A DNA stretch of 44,550 bases from Clostridiales bacterium (GTDB lineage: Bacteria > Bacillota > Clostridia > Christensenellales > DTU072): positions 1-44,550 of the forward strand of contig JAAYOD010000033.1 in assembly GCA_012520515.1 (NCBI GenBank), given 5' to 3'. The stretch's first letter is position 1, and every line of letters begins with the position of its first letter. Below, one piece after another: positions 14,767 to 25,415 of this stretch. The notes beneath the pieces were generated by a model that worked only from the letters and a program-made list of their open reading frames with translations, had not been told where the DNA came from and made no database searches. The translations under genes were made by a program, and so were the position numbers.

Positions 14767-16623
14767 ATGAATAATGAAGCAGTTGTTGCTAGCGCGAACA
14801 CAGAAGACTTTGCTGAAATGCAAAGAAAACGGCAGTTTAGAAAAAACAAATGGCTATTTTCTCTTGGCGGTATTGGCAGAGATATGTCGTATCAGTTAAT
14901 AACTGCATTTTTACTTACATATATACAATTTGGCGTATCGCTTGAGCTAGCGCAATTTGCTACACTAAGCGTAATTATAGGCGTAGGCAGCAGAATATGG
15001 GACGCTATTAATGACCCTATTATGGGAGCGATTATTGAAGGCACCAACTTAAAATGGGGCAAATTCAAACCTTGGATTTTTATAGGGGCAATTTTAAGCG
15101 CTGTGCTTATGTTTTTAATGTTTAATGTAAGAGTGTTTACAGGGTGGGACTTTGTTATCTTTATAACCATAATATACTTGCTTTGGGAAAGCACATTTAC
15201 TATGAATGACATTGGTTACTGGGCAATGTTGCCATCGCTTTCATCTAAGCGTGAAGAAAGAAACAATGTAACCATGCTTACAGTGTTTTTTGCTGGCGTT
15301 GGCGCTTTTATAGGTCAAGGATTAGTTGTACTATTAACACCTGGCAATGTGGTTAAGGGTTATAGCCTTATATCTGGCATAGTAGCAATATCTTTAATTG
15401 GTTGCCAGACTATGACTTCCTTTGGCGTTAAGGAAACGCCCCGTCTAGAAGTGCCTAAAGAGCAAAAAATATCGCTAAAGCACATGATGAAAACCATTAA
15501 AAATAATGACCAGATACTATGGATGACGCTGTCTATGCTATTGTTTACCATAGGAAACGGCTTGCTTACTGCTTTTGCTTACAACCTTTATTACTTAGAA
15601 GTTGGATACGATAGCAAAACCATTATCTTTATTGTTATTTTTGGAGCTTGCAATGTGCTTGTCAATCTCTTTTTCCCAAAACTCGCTGCAAGGTTTGGCA
15701 GAAAAAAATTACAGTTTGTAAGCCTTATCGCAATAATAATTGGTTATATTGGCGTTGCACTTATAGGGTGGTGGGCATTCTTCCCCTTTAACATATTTAC
15801 ATTGAGCGTATTTGGGGCTCTGGTGTTTAGTGGGCAGACTATGTTTTATATGTCATCTATAATAAATATGACTAACTGCGTTGAATATAACGAATATAAG
15901 CAAGGTGAAAGAAATGAAGCAGTAGTTTCGACGCTGCGGCCCTTTATGGCAAAATTTGGCTCGGCTATGCAATATGGCATAGTAACATTTGTGCTTACTG
16001 TGTCAGGGATATTTATTTTAAGTCAAAATATCTCTCTTATGGAGTCGCAAAAGAACTTTTTGTCCAATATAAAAACTAATGAAGAGCAAATAGCTTATTT
16101 GTCGGCAGTTGGCAGATACCTTGATATTTATGAATCAGTAGAAGACCAAAATGAAGCTAATGAGCTTGTAGCTCAAGCTATTGCTGAAGATACCTTTATG
16201 GCTACCTACTTGTTAAAGCCTGAATATGTTGAATCTCTTGGCGACTGCAGAATAATAAGAACTACTTATGTAAACGGTCAAGCGCAAAAAGGCAGTGAGA
16301 TTAATTTGGGCAAATGGAAGGATATAGATGAAAGTCAGCTGCTCAAAAATCAAGACGATACTTCTTATGTTTATACAATGGAAATAAGGGGCAAGAACTT
16401 TAATGCCGCAAATGAAAACTTCAAAGACAAGAGCAATATAAAGATGCGTATTTGGCTAAGGGCGACAGTAACAGTAGTACCCATAGCGCTTATCTTTTTG
16501 GCGTGGCTGATACAGAGAAAGAAGTTTATAATTGATGAAGAGTACTATGATATGATGCTAGTTGAAATTGACAAAAGAAGAGCAGAAGCTTTGCAAAGTC
16601 AAGAAAACAACAATGAAATCTAA
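14767..16623 (+). CDS. GPH-family (MelB-like) cation-sugar symporter with extra domain
   Basis: A 618-residue membrane protein. The glycoside-pentoside-hexuronide family signature RIWDAINDPIMGAI followed by WGKFKPWIF is clear in the N-terminal half, and NVTMLTVFFAGVGAFIGQG and GRKKLQFVSL also fit the MFS fold of about 12 helices. Family members are usually 450-500 residues. Here roughly residues 425-560 form an extra hydrophilic region between the last two membrane helices, probably outside the cell. The C-terminal tail is charged and cytoplasmic. The ATG at 14767 is chosen for its GGGAGG ribosome site, not the longer frame from 14650. The gene stands alone between its own promoter and terminator, with no sugar-catabolism genes nearby, so the substrate is unknown. 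Confidence 0.88.
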   Translation: MNNEAVVASANTEDFAEMQRKRQFRKNKWLFSLGGIGRDMSYQLITAFLLTYIQFGVSLELAQFATLSVIIGVGSRIWDAINDPIMGAIIEGTNLKWGKFKPWIFIGAILSAVLMFLMFNVRVFTGWDFVIFITIIYLLWESTFTMNDIGYWAMLPSLSSKREERNNVTMLTVFFAGVGAFIGQGLVVLLTPGNVVKGYSLISGIVAISLIGCQTMTSFGVKETPRLEVPKEQKISLKHMMKTIKNNDQILWMTLSMLLFTIGNGLLTAFAYNLYYLEVGYDSKTIIFIVIFGACNVLVNLFFPKLAARFGRKKLQFVSLIAIIIGYIGVALIGWWAFFPFNIFTLSVFGALVFSGQTMFYMSSIINMTNCVEYNEYKQGERNEAVVSTLRPFMAKFGSAMQYGIVTFVLTVSGIFILSQNISLMESQKNFLSNIKTNEEQIAYLSAVGRYLDIYESVEDQNEANELVAQAIAEDTFMATYLLKPEYVESLGDCRIIRTTYVNGQAQKGSEINLGKWKDIDESQLLKNQDDTSYVYTMEIRGKNFNAANENFKDKSNIKMRIWLRATVTVVPIALIFLAWLIQRKKFIIDEEYYDMMLVEIDKRRAEALQSQENNNEI

Positions 16624-16635
16624 ATCTTTAAAAGG

Positions 16636-16669
16636 AAAACGGACACAAAATTTTTGTGTCCGTTTTTTG
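16636..16669 (+). terminator. Strong intrinsic terminator after GPH transporter
   Basis: AACGGACACA and TGTGTCCGTT pair perfectly around an AT-rich centre, and the T-run continues as six T. Flanking A and T bases lengthen the stem to about 15 bp. It lies between converging genes and may also serve the minus-strand leu operon, whose last stop is at 16682. Confidence 0.9.
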
Positions 16670-16681
16670 TTAGCAACTATA

Positions 16682-17227
16682 TTAATTTAGCTCTTGATTA
16701 TATTTAGCGCGCTCTCCGCCTATAAATTTTGGCCGCGTTCTTGCACTTATAAGTATGGCTTGTCCTATATGTTTTACATTAAGTCTTACAGGCACAGCTA
16801 CGCTCTTTAGATGCATGCCAATAAGCGTTGCGCCAATATCTAATCCTGCGTGGGCTTTTATTGTTTCTACCGCGACGGGATTGTTAAAAGAATTATAGCA
16901 AACTGTGGCAAAAGAGCCACCTGCTTTAGCTACAGGAACTATATTTACTATGTCACTGTCTTTTACGGCGTCTTTTTCTATTATGATAGCGCGGTTTAGG
17001 TGTTCGCAACATTGCGCCGCTACATAAATTCCTAGAGGATTAACTACGCTAGTTATGCCGTCAAATATAGCCTTTGCTACGTCGGGAGCAGAGTTGCTGC
17101 CTATCTTGTGGCCAATAACTTCGCTTGTAGAACACCCCACAACAAAAATTTGACCTGCGCTTAATTTTGCAACATCAACTAACTCTAAAGTTGCTTGCCT
17201 TGCCTGTTCTTTAATTTTTTCCAGCAT
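16682..17227 (-). CDS. UPF0340 (TIGR01440, YwlG-like) family protein
   Basis: A 181-residue conserved Firmicutes protein of unknown function. The family pattern is visible in GQIFVVGCSTSEVIGHKIGS, GIYVAAQCCEHLNRA, IVNIVPVAKAGGSFATVCY and AGLDIGATLIGMHLKSVAVPVR. Full length with no membrane segments. It begins 3 bases after the ECF S-component gene and is the last gene of the branched-chain operon or its tail. Position gives no firm hint of function. Confidence 0.9.
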   Translation of the reverse strand: MLEKIKEQARQATLELVDVAKLSAGQIFVVGCSTSEVIGHKIGSNSAPDVAKAIFDGITSVVNPLGIYVAAQCCEHLNRAIIIEKDAVKDSDIVNIVPVAKAGGSFATVCYNSFNNPVAVETIKAHAGLDIGATLIGMHLKSVAVPVRLNVKHIGQAILISARTRPKFIGGERAKYNQELN

Positions 17228-17230
17228 TTT

Positions 17231-17758
17231 TCACCTCGTTTTACTGTCTTTTATCAAATTTAGTTTTGACACAATTTCTATTAGTATTACACCAACTGCT
17301 ATTCCCACAGCGCCTTGAATTAGGTTGCCCACAATTGAGACAGTAGCGCCTAGTCCGCTGCCTAAAATAATAGCAGCATAGCCAAAGTAAGCTAGCACCA
17401 TAAAAATTTCTGCTACAATACCTGAAATTATTCTTGCAAGTTGTAAATATTTATTAAGCAATGTTTTTAGCCACTTAAAGATAACGGGCGCAATTATAGC
17501 CATTGTGCCTTTTATAAAAAAGGTAGCTATAGCATAGTGGGAATAACCTGTAATAATGTCGGCAAGCGCTGAACCTATTCCGCCTGCTAAAAAACCATAA
17601 AATGGCCCAAGTAACCACCCTGAGAGCAGCACAAATGCGTCGCCTAAGTTAATGTAGCCATTAATAGACATAGGTATTTGAATAATGCTTGTAGATGCGC
17701 AATTGACGGCTATAAAAAGCGCCGTCAAAGCTAATTTTTGCATTTTACTGTTTTGCAT
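17231..17758 (-). CDS. ECF transporter S component
   Basis: A 175-residue protein with about five to six hydrophobic segments and the pattern of PF07155-type energy-coupling-factor substrate-binding proteins: a first helix LALTALFIAVNCAST, then INGYINLGDAFVLLSGWLLGP, GFLAGGIGSALADIITGY and YAIATFFIKGTMAI. S components bind a vitamin or cofactor precursor and work with a shared EcfT-EcfA module, not in this window. The substrate is not predictable. It lies 28 bases after leuB in the same direction, so it may be co-transcribed. Two near ATGs (17758 and 17743) exist, and ribosome sites are weak for both. Confidence 0.85.
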   Translation of the reverse strand: MQNSKMQKLALTALFIAVNCASTSIIQIPMSINGYINLGDAFVLLSGWLLGPFYGFLAGGIGSALADIITGYSHYAIATFFIKGTMAIIAPVIFKWLKTLLNKYLQLARIISGIVAEIFMVLAYFGYAAIILGSGLGATVSIVGNLIQGAVGIAVGVILIEIVSKLNLIKDSKTR

Positions 17759-17786
17759 GCCTTAAGTTATTCCTTTTATCTTTAGC

Positions 17787-18860
17787 TTAAATATTTTCTA
17801 ACACCAGCCTAGTCATTTCTTTACAGCCAACAGGCTTTGTGCCATTATCTAAAATATCTCTTGTTCTGAACCCTTGCTTTAGTACTTTATCTACTGCCTC
17901 TTCTATAATTTTAGCTTCTTTTTTTAAGTCTAGGGACAGCTCAAACATCATAGCAACAGATAAAATTGTGGCAAGAGGATTTGCAATGTCTTTGCCTGCA
18001 ATATCGGGTGCTGAGCCATGAATTGGCTCATACATTCCGCACTTTGTCTTGCCTAAAGACGCCGACGGCATAAGTCCAATTGAGCCAACTAGCTGTGACG
18101 CTTCGTCAGACAAGATGTCTCCAAAAATGTTGTTTGTCACTATTACATCAAATTGCGCAGGATTTTTTATAAGCTGCATAGCTGCATTATCTACAAGCAC
18201 ATCAACAAGCTCAATTTCAGGATACTCATTTTTTGCTACATTGTGCACTGTTTCTCTCCACAGCCTAGAGCTTTCAAGCACATTTGCCTTGTCAATGCTA
18301 GCAACTTTTTTATTGCGCGTCATAGCAAGGTTAAAGGCAACGCGCGCTATTTGCTCTATCTCTCTTTCAGAATACCTTTCTGTATCATAGGCTTCTACGC
18401 CGTTTTTACCTACATCTCTGCCCCTTGCGCCATAGTATATGCCCCCTGTAAGCTCTCTCACAATGACCATATCAATGCCTTTTTGGGCAATTTCTTTTTT
18501 GAGTGGGCAAGCATCTATAAATTCTGGCCTTAACTTTGCAGGTCTAATGTTAGCAAAGAGCCCTAGCTCTTTTCTAATTGCTAGCAGTCCTCTTTCTGGG
18601 CGCAAGTGACCAGGCTGCGTATCCCATTTTGGACCGCCTACGCTAGCTAATACCACGCTATTGCTTTCTTTGCAAATTTTAAGCGCTTCATCAGTTAGGG
18701 GCACTCCATATTTATCTATTGATACTCCGCCCGCTTCCACCATATCAAAAGTAAAGGTGTGGTCATACTTTTTTGCTATTTTTTCCATAACGGCAACAGC
18801 TGCTGCCATTATCTCTGGTCCAATGCCGTCGCCCTCAATAAGCGCAATTCTAAAATCCAT
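17787..18860 (-). CDS. leuB: 3-isopropylmalate dehydrogenase
   Basis: A 357-residue NAD-dependent enzyme oxidising 3-isopropylmalate in leucine synthesis. With cimA upstream it probably also acts on methylmalate. It begins with IALIEGDGIGPEIM and contains GPKWD, the RPERGLLAIRKELGLFANIRP segment, the catalytic-site RELTGGIYYG, the lysine in IDKANVL, DNAAMQLI, and FGDILSDEASQLVGSIG, then GSAPDIAGKDIANP. The length is typical. AAAGGAG precedes the ATG, and the gene starts 3 bases after leuD. Confidence 0.96.
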   Translation of the reverse strand: MDFRIALIEGDGIGPEIMAAAVAVMEKIAKKYDHTFTFDMVEAGGVSIDKYGVPLTDEALKICKESNSVVLASVGGPKWDTQPGHLRPERGLLAIRKELGLFANIRPAKLRPEFIDACPLKKEIAQKGIDMVIVRELTGGIYYGARGRDVGKNGVEAYDTERYSEREIEQIARVAFNLAMTRNKKVASIDKANVLESSRLWRETVHNVAKNEYPEIELVDVLVDNAAMQLIKNPAQFDVIVTNNIFGDILSDEASQLVGSIGLMPSASLGKTKCGMYEPIHGSAPDIAGKDIANPLATILSVAMMFELSLDLKKEAKIIEEAVDKVLKQGFRTRDILDNGTKPVGCKEMTRLVLENI

Positions 18861-18863
18861 AAT

Positions 18864-19337
18864 TTACTCCTTTAATGAAGATAGCAACCCGCCTTTCTCT
18901 ATAATGTTTTGCAAAAACGCTGGGAAAGGTGGAAAATTGCCTGTTTTGTTTTGGATAAGGTTGACAATTTTTCCATTGGTAAAGTCAACTTCTACTGTGT
19001 CGCCTTCATCTATGTCACCGTCATATTCCACAATAGCAAGACCTGTGTTAATTGCGTTGCGGTAAAAAATTCTGGCAAAGCTCTTTGCAATGACGCAGGC
19101 TATGCCACTTGCTTTTATGGCAATTGGCGCATGCTCTCTAGATGAACCGCATCCGAAGTTTTTGCCGCCTACCATGATATCTCCCTTTTGCACTCTGGAC
19201 ACAAAAGTTTTGTCGATATCTTCCATGCAGTGATTGGCAAGGTCTTTAGGGTCTGAACTGTTTAAATACCTTGCTGGTATTATTACATCGGTATCTACAT
19301 TATCTCCGTATTTTATTACTTTTCCTGTTATTTTCAT
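18864..19337 (-). CDS. leuD: 3-isopropylmalate dehydratase, small subunit
   Basis: A 157-residue swivel-domain subunit of the type II (archaeal/clostridial) isopropylmalate isomerase. It shows the [16 protein letters not shown] motif and the substrate-binding [15 protein letters not shown], and ends after [13 protein letters not shown]. The short length distinguishes it from the about 200-residue proteobacterial form. It pairs with leuC 11 bases upstream. With citramalate as substrate the same enzyme would serve isoleucine synthesis. Confidence 0.96.
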   Translation of the reverse strand: MKITGKVIKYGDNVDTDVIIPARYLNSSDPKDLANHCMEDIDKTFVSRVQKGDIMVGGKNFGCGSSREHAPIAIKASGIACVIAKSFARIFYRNAINTGLAIVEYDGDIDEGDTVEVDFTNGKIVNLIQNKTGNFPPFPAFLQNIIEKGGLLSSLKE

Positions 19338-19348
19338 ACTTTATCTCC

Positions 19349-20608
19349 TTATATTGCGTCAGGGCTGGTGATTTTTCCAAAAATTGCTGAAGTTGAGGCA
19401 ACCGCTGGACTTGCTAGGTAAACTTCGCTTTCAGGATGTCCCATTCTGCCTACAAAATTTCTATTAGTGGTGGCAACGCACCTTTCGCCTTTAGCCAATA
19501 TACCCATATGTCCGCCAAGGCAAGGTCCGCAAGTAGGCGTGGAAACAATACAACCTGATTCTATAAAAATTTTGGTAAGGCCTGATTCCATCATATCTAA
19601 GTAAATTTTTTGTGTAGATGGAATAACTATAACTCTTACATCTTTATTAACTTTTTTGCCTTTTAGTATGCTTGCAGCAATTTCAAAGTCAGAATACCTG
19701 CCGTTTGTGCAAGAGCCAATTACTACTTGGTCTATGCTAATATCGCCAATCTGGTCAAAAGTTTTGGTGTTTGAGGGCAAGTGAGGGAAAGCTACTGTTG
19801 GCTTTATTTTACTTAAATCTATATCATAAACTTGTTCATATTCAGCGTCATCATCTGCTGTAAAGATTTTTGGCTCTCTTTTACTGTGCGCTCTTACATA
19901 TGCAAGCGTCTTTTCGTCAACAGGGAAAATACCATTTTTTGCTCCTGCTTCTATTGCCATATTGCATATAGTAAAGCGGTCATCCATAGTAAGACGCTTG
20001 ACACCTTCGCCGCAAAATTCCATAGACTTATAAAGCGCTCCGTCTACCCCTATCATGCCGATAATATGCAAAATAACATCTTTGCCGCTCACCCATTTGT
20101 TTAACTTGCCAAATAGGTTAAACTTTATAGCCCTTGGCACTTTAAACCATGCTTTTCCATATGCCATTCCTGCCGCCATATCGGTAGAGCCTACGCCTGT
20201 TGAAAATGCGCCTAGCGCTCCGTATGTGCAGGTATGGCTGTCTGCGCCTATAACTAAATCGCCACTAACTACTAGTCCTTTTTCAGGCAAAAGCGCATGT
20301 TCTACACCCATATCGCCAACATCAAAGAAGTTAACGATTTCTTTTTCTCTAGCCCAATCTCTAACTTGCTTTGTTTGCTCAGCAGCTTTTATATCCTTGT
20401 TTGGAGTAAAGTGGTCCATTACAAGTGCAATTTTACTGCGGTCAAAAATGGTGTTTATGCATGCTTTATTATATTCATTTATGGCAACGGGTGAAGTTAC
20501 ATCATTGCCTAATACAAGGTCTAGCTTAGCCATAATTAACTCATCGGCTTTAACAAAGGCTTTCCCTGCATGAGCAGCTAGTATTTTTTGTGTCATTGTC
20601 ATTTTCAT
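19349..20608 (-). CDS. leuC: 3-isopropylmalate dehydratase, large subunit
   Basis: A 419-residue aconitase-family subunit carrying a [4Fe-4S] cluster. Cluster ligands lie in [13 protein letters not shown] and in [40 protein letters not shown] and the arginine of [11 protein letters not shown] are also as expected. Length and composition fit the clostridial type. It lies 5 bases after cimA. The isomerase works on both isopropylmalate and, with CimA present, citramalate. Confidence 0.96.
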   Translation of the reverse strand: MKMTMTQKILAAHAGKAFVKADELIMAKLDLVLGNDVTSPVAINEYNKACINTIFDRSKIALVMDHFTPNKDIKAAEQTKQVRDWAREKEIVNFFDVGDMGVEHALLPEKGLVVSGDLVIGADSHTCTYGALGAFSTGVGSTDMAAGMAYGKAWFKVPRAIKFNLFGKLNKWVSGKDVILHIIGMIGVDGALYKSMEFCGEGVKRLTMDDRFTICNMAIEAGAKNGIFPVDEKTLAYVRAHSKREPKIFTADDDAEYEQVYDIDLSKIKPTVAFPHLPSNTKTFDQIGDISIDQVVIGSCTNGRYSDFEIAASILKGKKVNKDVRVIVIPSTQKIYLDMMESGLTKIFIESGCIVSTPTCGPCLGGHMGILAKGERCVATTNRNFVGRMGHPESEVYLASPAVASTSAIFGKITSPDAI

Positions 20609-20613
20609 AATGG

Positions 20614-22182
20614 TTATTTCTCCTTGCGATATAAATAATATTCAATAGCGTCAGCTAGCGCAAACCAGCTTGCTTCAATAATGTCTGTGGAAACGCCCAC
20701 CGTCGTCCACACATGTTTACCGTCGGTGTTTTCTATAAGTACTCTAACTTTTGAGCCTGTCGCTTGCTCGCCTGACAGCACACGCACCTTATAGTCGGTA
20801 AGGTGTACACTTTTTAGCTGAGGATAGAATATAGCAAGCGCTTTTCTAAGTGCTTTATCAAGAGCATGAACAGGGCCATTTCCCATGCTTGCTGAAGTTT
20901 CTGTCTTGCCGTCAACTTCAATTTTTGTAAGAGCAAATGCGCTCATTTCGCCATCGGGCGCCGGGTGTTCGCCGCTTGTTTTGTACATTTGAAGCTTAAA
21001 GTGGGGCTTAAACTTGCCAAGGGCATTTAAAACAAGCAGTTCAAAGCTTGCGTCCGCTGATTCGAACTGATACCCTTGATGCTCCATCTCTTTTATCTTT
21101 GCAAGTATAAGCTTTGCTTCCTTGGAGTCTTTGCTAACTTCAGGCGCAATGTTGGCAAGCTTGGCAATAACGGTAGCCCGTCCGCTCATTTCGCTCATTA
21201 GATAGCGTCTTTTGTTGCCTACAAGTTCAGGTTCAATATGCTCAAAAGAATGGCAGCATTTATCTACGCCGTCTATGTGCATTCCTCCCTTATGAGCAAA
21301 TGCGCTTGCGCCTGAATAAGGCTTGTTGTTAGGCGCAATTAGGTTGCTTATTTCATAAATTTCTCTTACTGTGTCAGTAAGAACTGTTAGGTTGCTAGCA
21401 ATACACTCATAGTTCATTTTTAGCTGAAAGTTTGGTATAAGCACACTTAAATCAGCATTGCCGCACCTTTCGCCAACTCCTATAAATGTACCTTGCACTT
21501 GGCTTGCGCCGCCCTCTACTGCCATTATTGAGTTTGCAACGGCGCAACCTGTATCATTGTGGCAATGTATAGCTATTCTAGTGTCTTTAAACTGCTCTTT
21601 TACAGCTTTTGTTATTTCATAAGTTTGGCTTGGCAACATACCGCCATTTGTGTCGCATAAGCATAATACATCAGCGCCAGCGTCTTTTGCGCACTTCAAA
21701 ACTTCAAGGGCAAACTCTTTATTGTCTTTGTAGCCATCAAAAAAGTGCTCTGCGTCAAATATAACTTCTTTACCTTTTGCTTTTAGGTAGCTTATGGTGT
21801 CATAAATAAGCGATAAATTTTCTTCACGGCTTATTTTTAATATTTCTTTAATGTGCAATTGCCATGACTTGCCAAAAATAGCCACTACTTTGGTGTCGGC
21901 TTGTATAAGCGACTTTATATTTTCATCATCTTCAACGCTAACATTTTTTCGCCTTGTGCTGCCAAATGCGCAAAGCACCGCGGTTTTAAGCTCAATTGAC
22001 TTTACCTTTTCAAAAAATTCTATGTCTTTGGGGTTTGAGCCCGGGTTGCCTGCTTCAATATAATGCACGCCAAAATTGTCCAACGCTTTTACTATATTTA
22101 GCTTGTCTTGTACAGAAAAAGATATGCCTTCGCTCTGCGCTCCATCTCTTAGAGTGCTGTCAAATATTTCTATTCTTTTCAT
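20614..22182 (-). CDS. cimA: (R)-citramalate synthase
   Basis: A 522-residue enzyme condensing pyruvate and acetyl-CoA to citramalate, which starts threonine-independent isoleucine synthesis. The catalytic HMGL-like barrel begins [20 protein letters not shown], typical of CimA rather than LeuA, and includes [36 protein letters not shown] and [14 protein letters not shown] [17 protein letters not shown]. The C-terminal regulatory domain has [23 protein letters not shown] true leuA lies just upstream, so the two paralogues divide leucine and isoleucine supply. No threonine deaminase gene is in view, which supports this role. Confidence 0.94.
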   Translation of the reverse strand: MKRIEIFDSTLRDGAQSEGISFSVQDKLNIVKALDNFGVHYIEAGNPGSNPKDIEFFEKVKSIELKTAVLCAFGSTRRKNVSVEDDENIKSLIQADTKVVAIFGKSWQLHIKEILKISREENLSLIYDTISYLKAKGKEVIFDAEHFFDGYKDNKEFALEVLKCAKDAGADVLCLCDTNGGMLPSQTYEITKAVKEQFKDTRIAIHCHNDTGCAVANSIMAVEGGASQVQGTFIGVGERCGNADLSVLIPNFQLKMNYECIASNLTVLTDTVREIYEISNLIAPNNKPYSGASAFAHKGGMHIDGVDKCCHSFEHIEPELVGNKRRYLMSEMSGRATVIAKLANIAPEVSKDSKEAKLILAKIKEMEHQGYQFESADASFELLVLNALGKFKPHFKLQMYKTSGEHPAPDGEMSAFALTKIEVDGKTETSASMGNGPVHALDKALRKALAIFYPQLKSVHLTDYKVRVLSGEQATGSKVRVLIENTDGKHVWTTVGVSTDIIEASWFALADAIEYYLYRKEK

Positions 22183-22196
22183 TTTTAGTCTAATCC

Positions 22197-23699
22197 TTAT
22201 AATAACTTGTTGATACCGTTTAGGTAAGCTTTTATGCTGGCTTCAATAATGTCGGTAGATAGTCCAGTGCCTGTATAAATATCGTCACCGCACCTAATTT
22301 TTACCGTTGCTTCGCCAAGTGAATCATTGCCGTCTGTTACACTTTGCACTGAATAGTCTTCCAAAGTGTATTCAGGCTTTTTAATGATTTTGTTAATTGC
22401 ATTAAAGGCAGCGTTGACAGGACCAAATCCCATTGCTACTTTTTCTATTAGCTGACCGTCACGGTTAAGTCTAATAACAGCTGTTGAAGTTATATTATTT
22501 CCGCTGTTTATGGTAAATCTATCTAGCTTATACTCTTTTTCTGCGCTAATATCTTCTTGATGGTCTAATAGCGCAAGCAAGTCTGCGTCGCTTATGCGGC
22601 GTTTTTTATCAGCAAGGTTTTTGAATTTGACAAAAAATTCTGTCATTTCCTCTTTGGTAATTTCATGGCCTAGCTCTTTTAGCCTTGCATGAATTGCATG
22701 CTTGCCGCTATGTTTGCCAAACACCATATTGTTTGATGGAAGTCCAATTGACTCTGGACTCATAATTTCATATGTTTCACGGTTTTGAAGCACTCCGTGC
22801 TGATGAATGCCAGCTTCATGAGCAAATGCGTTTTCCCCCACTATGGCTTTATTTATAGGCGCGCGCAATCCTAGCGTTTTATAGACAAGGTTGCTTGTTC
22901 TATAAATTTCTTTTGTTTCTATTCTAGTTTGACCGCCATATAGCTTTTTTCTTGTAGCTATTGCCATAACAACTTCTTCTAGCGCAGCATTTCCTGCCCT
23001 TTCGCCTAATCCGTTTACTGTGCATTCTACTTGGTTAGCTCCAGCTTCTACTGCTGCTAAAGAGTTGGCAACGGCAAGCCCTAAGTCATTATGACAGTGT
23101 ACAGATAATGTAGCTTTATCTATATTTTTTACATTGTTTTTAAGGTATGTAATTATGTCATACATTTCTCTTGGCGTTGTGTAGCCAACGGTGTCTGGTA
23201 TGTTTATTGTGGTAGCTCCGTTTTCAATGGCGGTAGTCACCACTTTTACCAAAAAGTCCCAATCGCTTCTTGTAGCATCTTCTGCGGAAAACTCTATATT
23301 GCTTAGATATTTTTTGGTATAGCGTGTCATATTAGCTACGGTGTCTAGCACTTGGTCAGGCGTCATCTTTAGCTTATACTGCATGTGGATAGGCGATGTT
23401 GCCAAAAATATATGTATCCTTGGGTCTACGCCGCCCTTTACAGCTTGATACGCTAAGTCAATATCATTTTTTACAGAACGGGCAAGGGAAGCTACTGAAC
23501 TGTCTTTTATTTTTTCAGCAATTGCCTTAACTGACTCAAAATCGCCTTGTGAACTTGCCGCAAACCCTGCTTCCATTACATCGACTTTAAGTTTTTCAAG
23601 CGCAAGAGCAATCTCTATCTTTTCTTTTAAGTGCATGCTGCAGCTTGGAGCTTGTTCTCCATCTCTTAAGGTGGTATCAAATATCTTTATATGTCTCAT
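22197..23699 (-). CDS. leuA: 2-isopropylmalate synthase
   Basis: A 500-residue enzyme condensing 2-ketoisovalerate with acetyl-CoA. The start IKIFDTTLRDGEQAPSCSM, then EFSAEDATRSDWDFL, NIPDTVGYTTPREMY, VHCHNDLGLAVANSLAAVEAGA and NAFAHEAGIHQHGVL, identify the LeuA type. The C-terminal leucine-sensing domain (from about residue 380, with GFGPVNAAFNAI and [17 protein letters not shown]) is complete, so feedback inhibition by leucine is expected. It sits between ilvD and cimA, 29 bases downstream of ilvD. Confidence 0.96.
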   Translation of the reverse strand: MRHIKIFDTTLRDGEQAPSCSMHLKEKIEIALALEKLKVDVMEAGFAASSQGDFESVKAIAEKIKDSSVASLARSVKNDIDLAYQAVKGGVDPRIHIFLATSPIHMQYKLKMTPDQVLDTVANMTRYTKKYLSNIEFSAEDATRSDWDFLVKVVTTAIENGATTINIPDTVGYTTPREMYDIITYLKNNVKNIDKATLSVHCHNDLGLAVANSLAAVEAGANQVECTVNGLGERAGNAALEEVVMAIATRKKLYGGQTRIETKEIYRTSNLVYKTLGLRAPINKAIVGENAFAHEAGIHQHGVLQNRETYEIMSPESIGLPSNNMVFGKHSGKHAIHARLKELGHEITKEEMTEFFVKFKNLADKKRRISDADLLALLDHQEDISAEKEYKLDRFTINSGNNITSTAVIRLNRDGQLIEKVAMGFGPVNAAFNAINKIIKKPEYTLEDYSVQSVTDGNDSLGEATVKIRCGDDIYTGTGLSTDIIEASIKAYLNGINKLL

Positions 23700-23728
23700 A
23701 CAAATCTCCTTAACTTAATGTCTAGTCG

Positions 23729-25384
23729 CTAAAATGATGCGCCTTTATCGGCTGAAGATACTAGTTTTGCATATCTCTTTAGATATCCTGAAAGCTTAGG
23801 CTCTTCAATAAGTTTCATTGTTCTTTTGCGGTTTTCCATCTCTTTATCACTTACATTTAGATTAATTGCAAAGTTATTTATATCTATAGTAATGGTATCA
23901 CCCTCTTTCACATAGGCAATAGGTCCGCCTTCTCTAGCTTCAGGTGAGATATGCCCTATGGCAGCCCCCCTTGTAGCGCCTGAAAATCTGCCGTCTGTAA
24001 TTAGCGCAACATCGGCATCAAGCCCCATGCCAACTATTGCTGAAGTTGGCGACAGCATCTCTCTCATGCCAGGCCCGCCCTTAGGACCTTCATACCTAAT
24101 TACTACAACTTGGCCTTTTTTAATTTTGCCTTGATATATCGCTTCTATGGCGCTCTCTTCTGAGTTAAAAACTCTAGCTATGCCAGTAAAGTTATGCATT
24201 TCTTGCCTTACTGCGCTTCTCTTTACCACTGCGCCGTTTGGAGCTAGGTTGCCAAAGAGTACAGCAAGTCCGCCATTTTGTGAGTAAGCATTATCTAAAC
24301 TTCTTATAACATCGCTATCTAAAGTCTTTACATTGGCAAGGTTTTCTTCTAGCATTCCGCTAACTGTCAAAACTTTAGTGTTTATAAGTCCTTTTTTTTG
24401 CAATTCTGCCATTACAGCTTGCACGCCGCCTGCTCTGTGCAAGTCTTGAACATGGTGATGCCCAGACGGCGCAAGTTTGCAAAGGTTGGGAGTAATTTTG
24501 CTAACTTCGTTTATAAGCTCTAGGTTAAAATCAATATCAGCTTCCTTGCAGATAGCTGCAAGGTGCAAAACAGTATTGGTAGAACACCCTAAAGCCATAT
24601 CAACGCTTAGCGCATTTCTTATTGAGCGCCCAGTTATTATGTCTTTAGCTTTTATGCCATTTTTGACCAATTCCATTATGGTTTCGCCCGTTTGCTTTGC
24701 CATCCTTAATCTTTCTGCGTATACAGCTGGCGTTGTGCCGTTTTTGGGCAGGCTTATACCAATAGCTTCAGTAAGACAGTTCATAGAGTTTGCTGTAAAC
24801 ATGCCAGAGCAAGAGCCGCAAGTAGGGCAAGCGCTTTCTTCTATACGATTAAGCTCGTCTGCCGATATTAAAGACGCTTTGCACGCTCCAACTGCTTCAT
24901 AAACGCTGTTGTAATCAAGATAATTTTTATTTTGGTCGGCAATAGACAGCATTGCTCCGCCGCACACAAAAATAGATGGCAGATTTAACCTTACAGCAGC
25001 AAGCAACATACCTGGCACTATTTTGTCGCAATTTGGTATAAATACCAATCCGTCAAAACAATGCGCTTTTACCATACACTCTATTGAGTCGGCAATTATT
25101 TCACGGGTGCAAAGAGAGTATTTCATACCTTCATGACCCATAGCTAGTCCATCGCAAACGCCTATTGTGTTAAACTCTAAAGGCGTTCCACCACTTGATA
25201 GCACACCGTCTTTTACCGCTCTAGCTATAATGTTTAGCTGAGTGTGCCCTGGCACTATTTCATTAAAAGAATTAACTATGCCAATTATAGGCTTGTCAAT
25301 TTGTTTTTGCGTAAGGCCATTTGCTTTTAATAGTGAACGCGCAGGCGCTCTTTCTATTCCCTTTTTCAAATTATCTGATATCAT
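23729..25384 (-). CDS. ilvD: Dihydroxy-acid dehydratase
   Basis: A 551-residue iron-sulfur dehydratase forming the 2-keto acids of valine and isoleucine. Cluster-related cysteines are seen in [11 protein letters not shown] and [41 protein letters not shown] and [13 protein letters not shown] also match. The length is normal. AAGGGA precedes the ATG by 8 bases. An unusually stable hairpin lies in the 81-base gap after ilvC. Confidence 0.97.
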   Translation of the reverse strand: MISDNLKKGIERAPARSLLKANGLTQKQIDKPIIGIVNSFNEIVPGHTQLNIIARAVKDGVLSSGGTPLEFNTIGVCDGLAMGHEGMKYSLCTREIIADSIECMVKAHCFDGLVFIPNCDKIVPGMLLAAVRLNLPSIFVCGGAMLSIADQNKNYLDYNSVYEAVGACKASLISADELNRIEESACPTCGSCSGMFTANSMNCLTEAIGISLPKNGTTPAVYAERLRMAKQTGETIMELVKNGIKAKDIITGRSIRNALSVDMALGCSTNTVLHLAAICKEADIDFNLELINEVSKITPNLCKLAPSGHHHVQDLHRAGGVQAVMAELQKKGLINTKVLTVSGMLEENLANVKTLDSDVIRSLDNAYSQNGGLAVLFGNLAPNGAVVKRSAVRQEMHNFTGIARVFNSEESAIEAIYQGKIKKGQVVVIRYEGPKGGPGMREMLSPTSAIVGMGLDADVALITDGRFSGATRGAAIGHISPEAREGGPIAYVKEGDTITIDINNFAINLNVSDKEMENRKRTMKLIEEPKLSGYLKRYAKLVSSADKGASF

Positions 25385-25415
25385 ACTAATTAATCCCTTT
25401 TTGCTTTGCTTTTTT

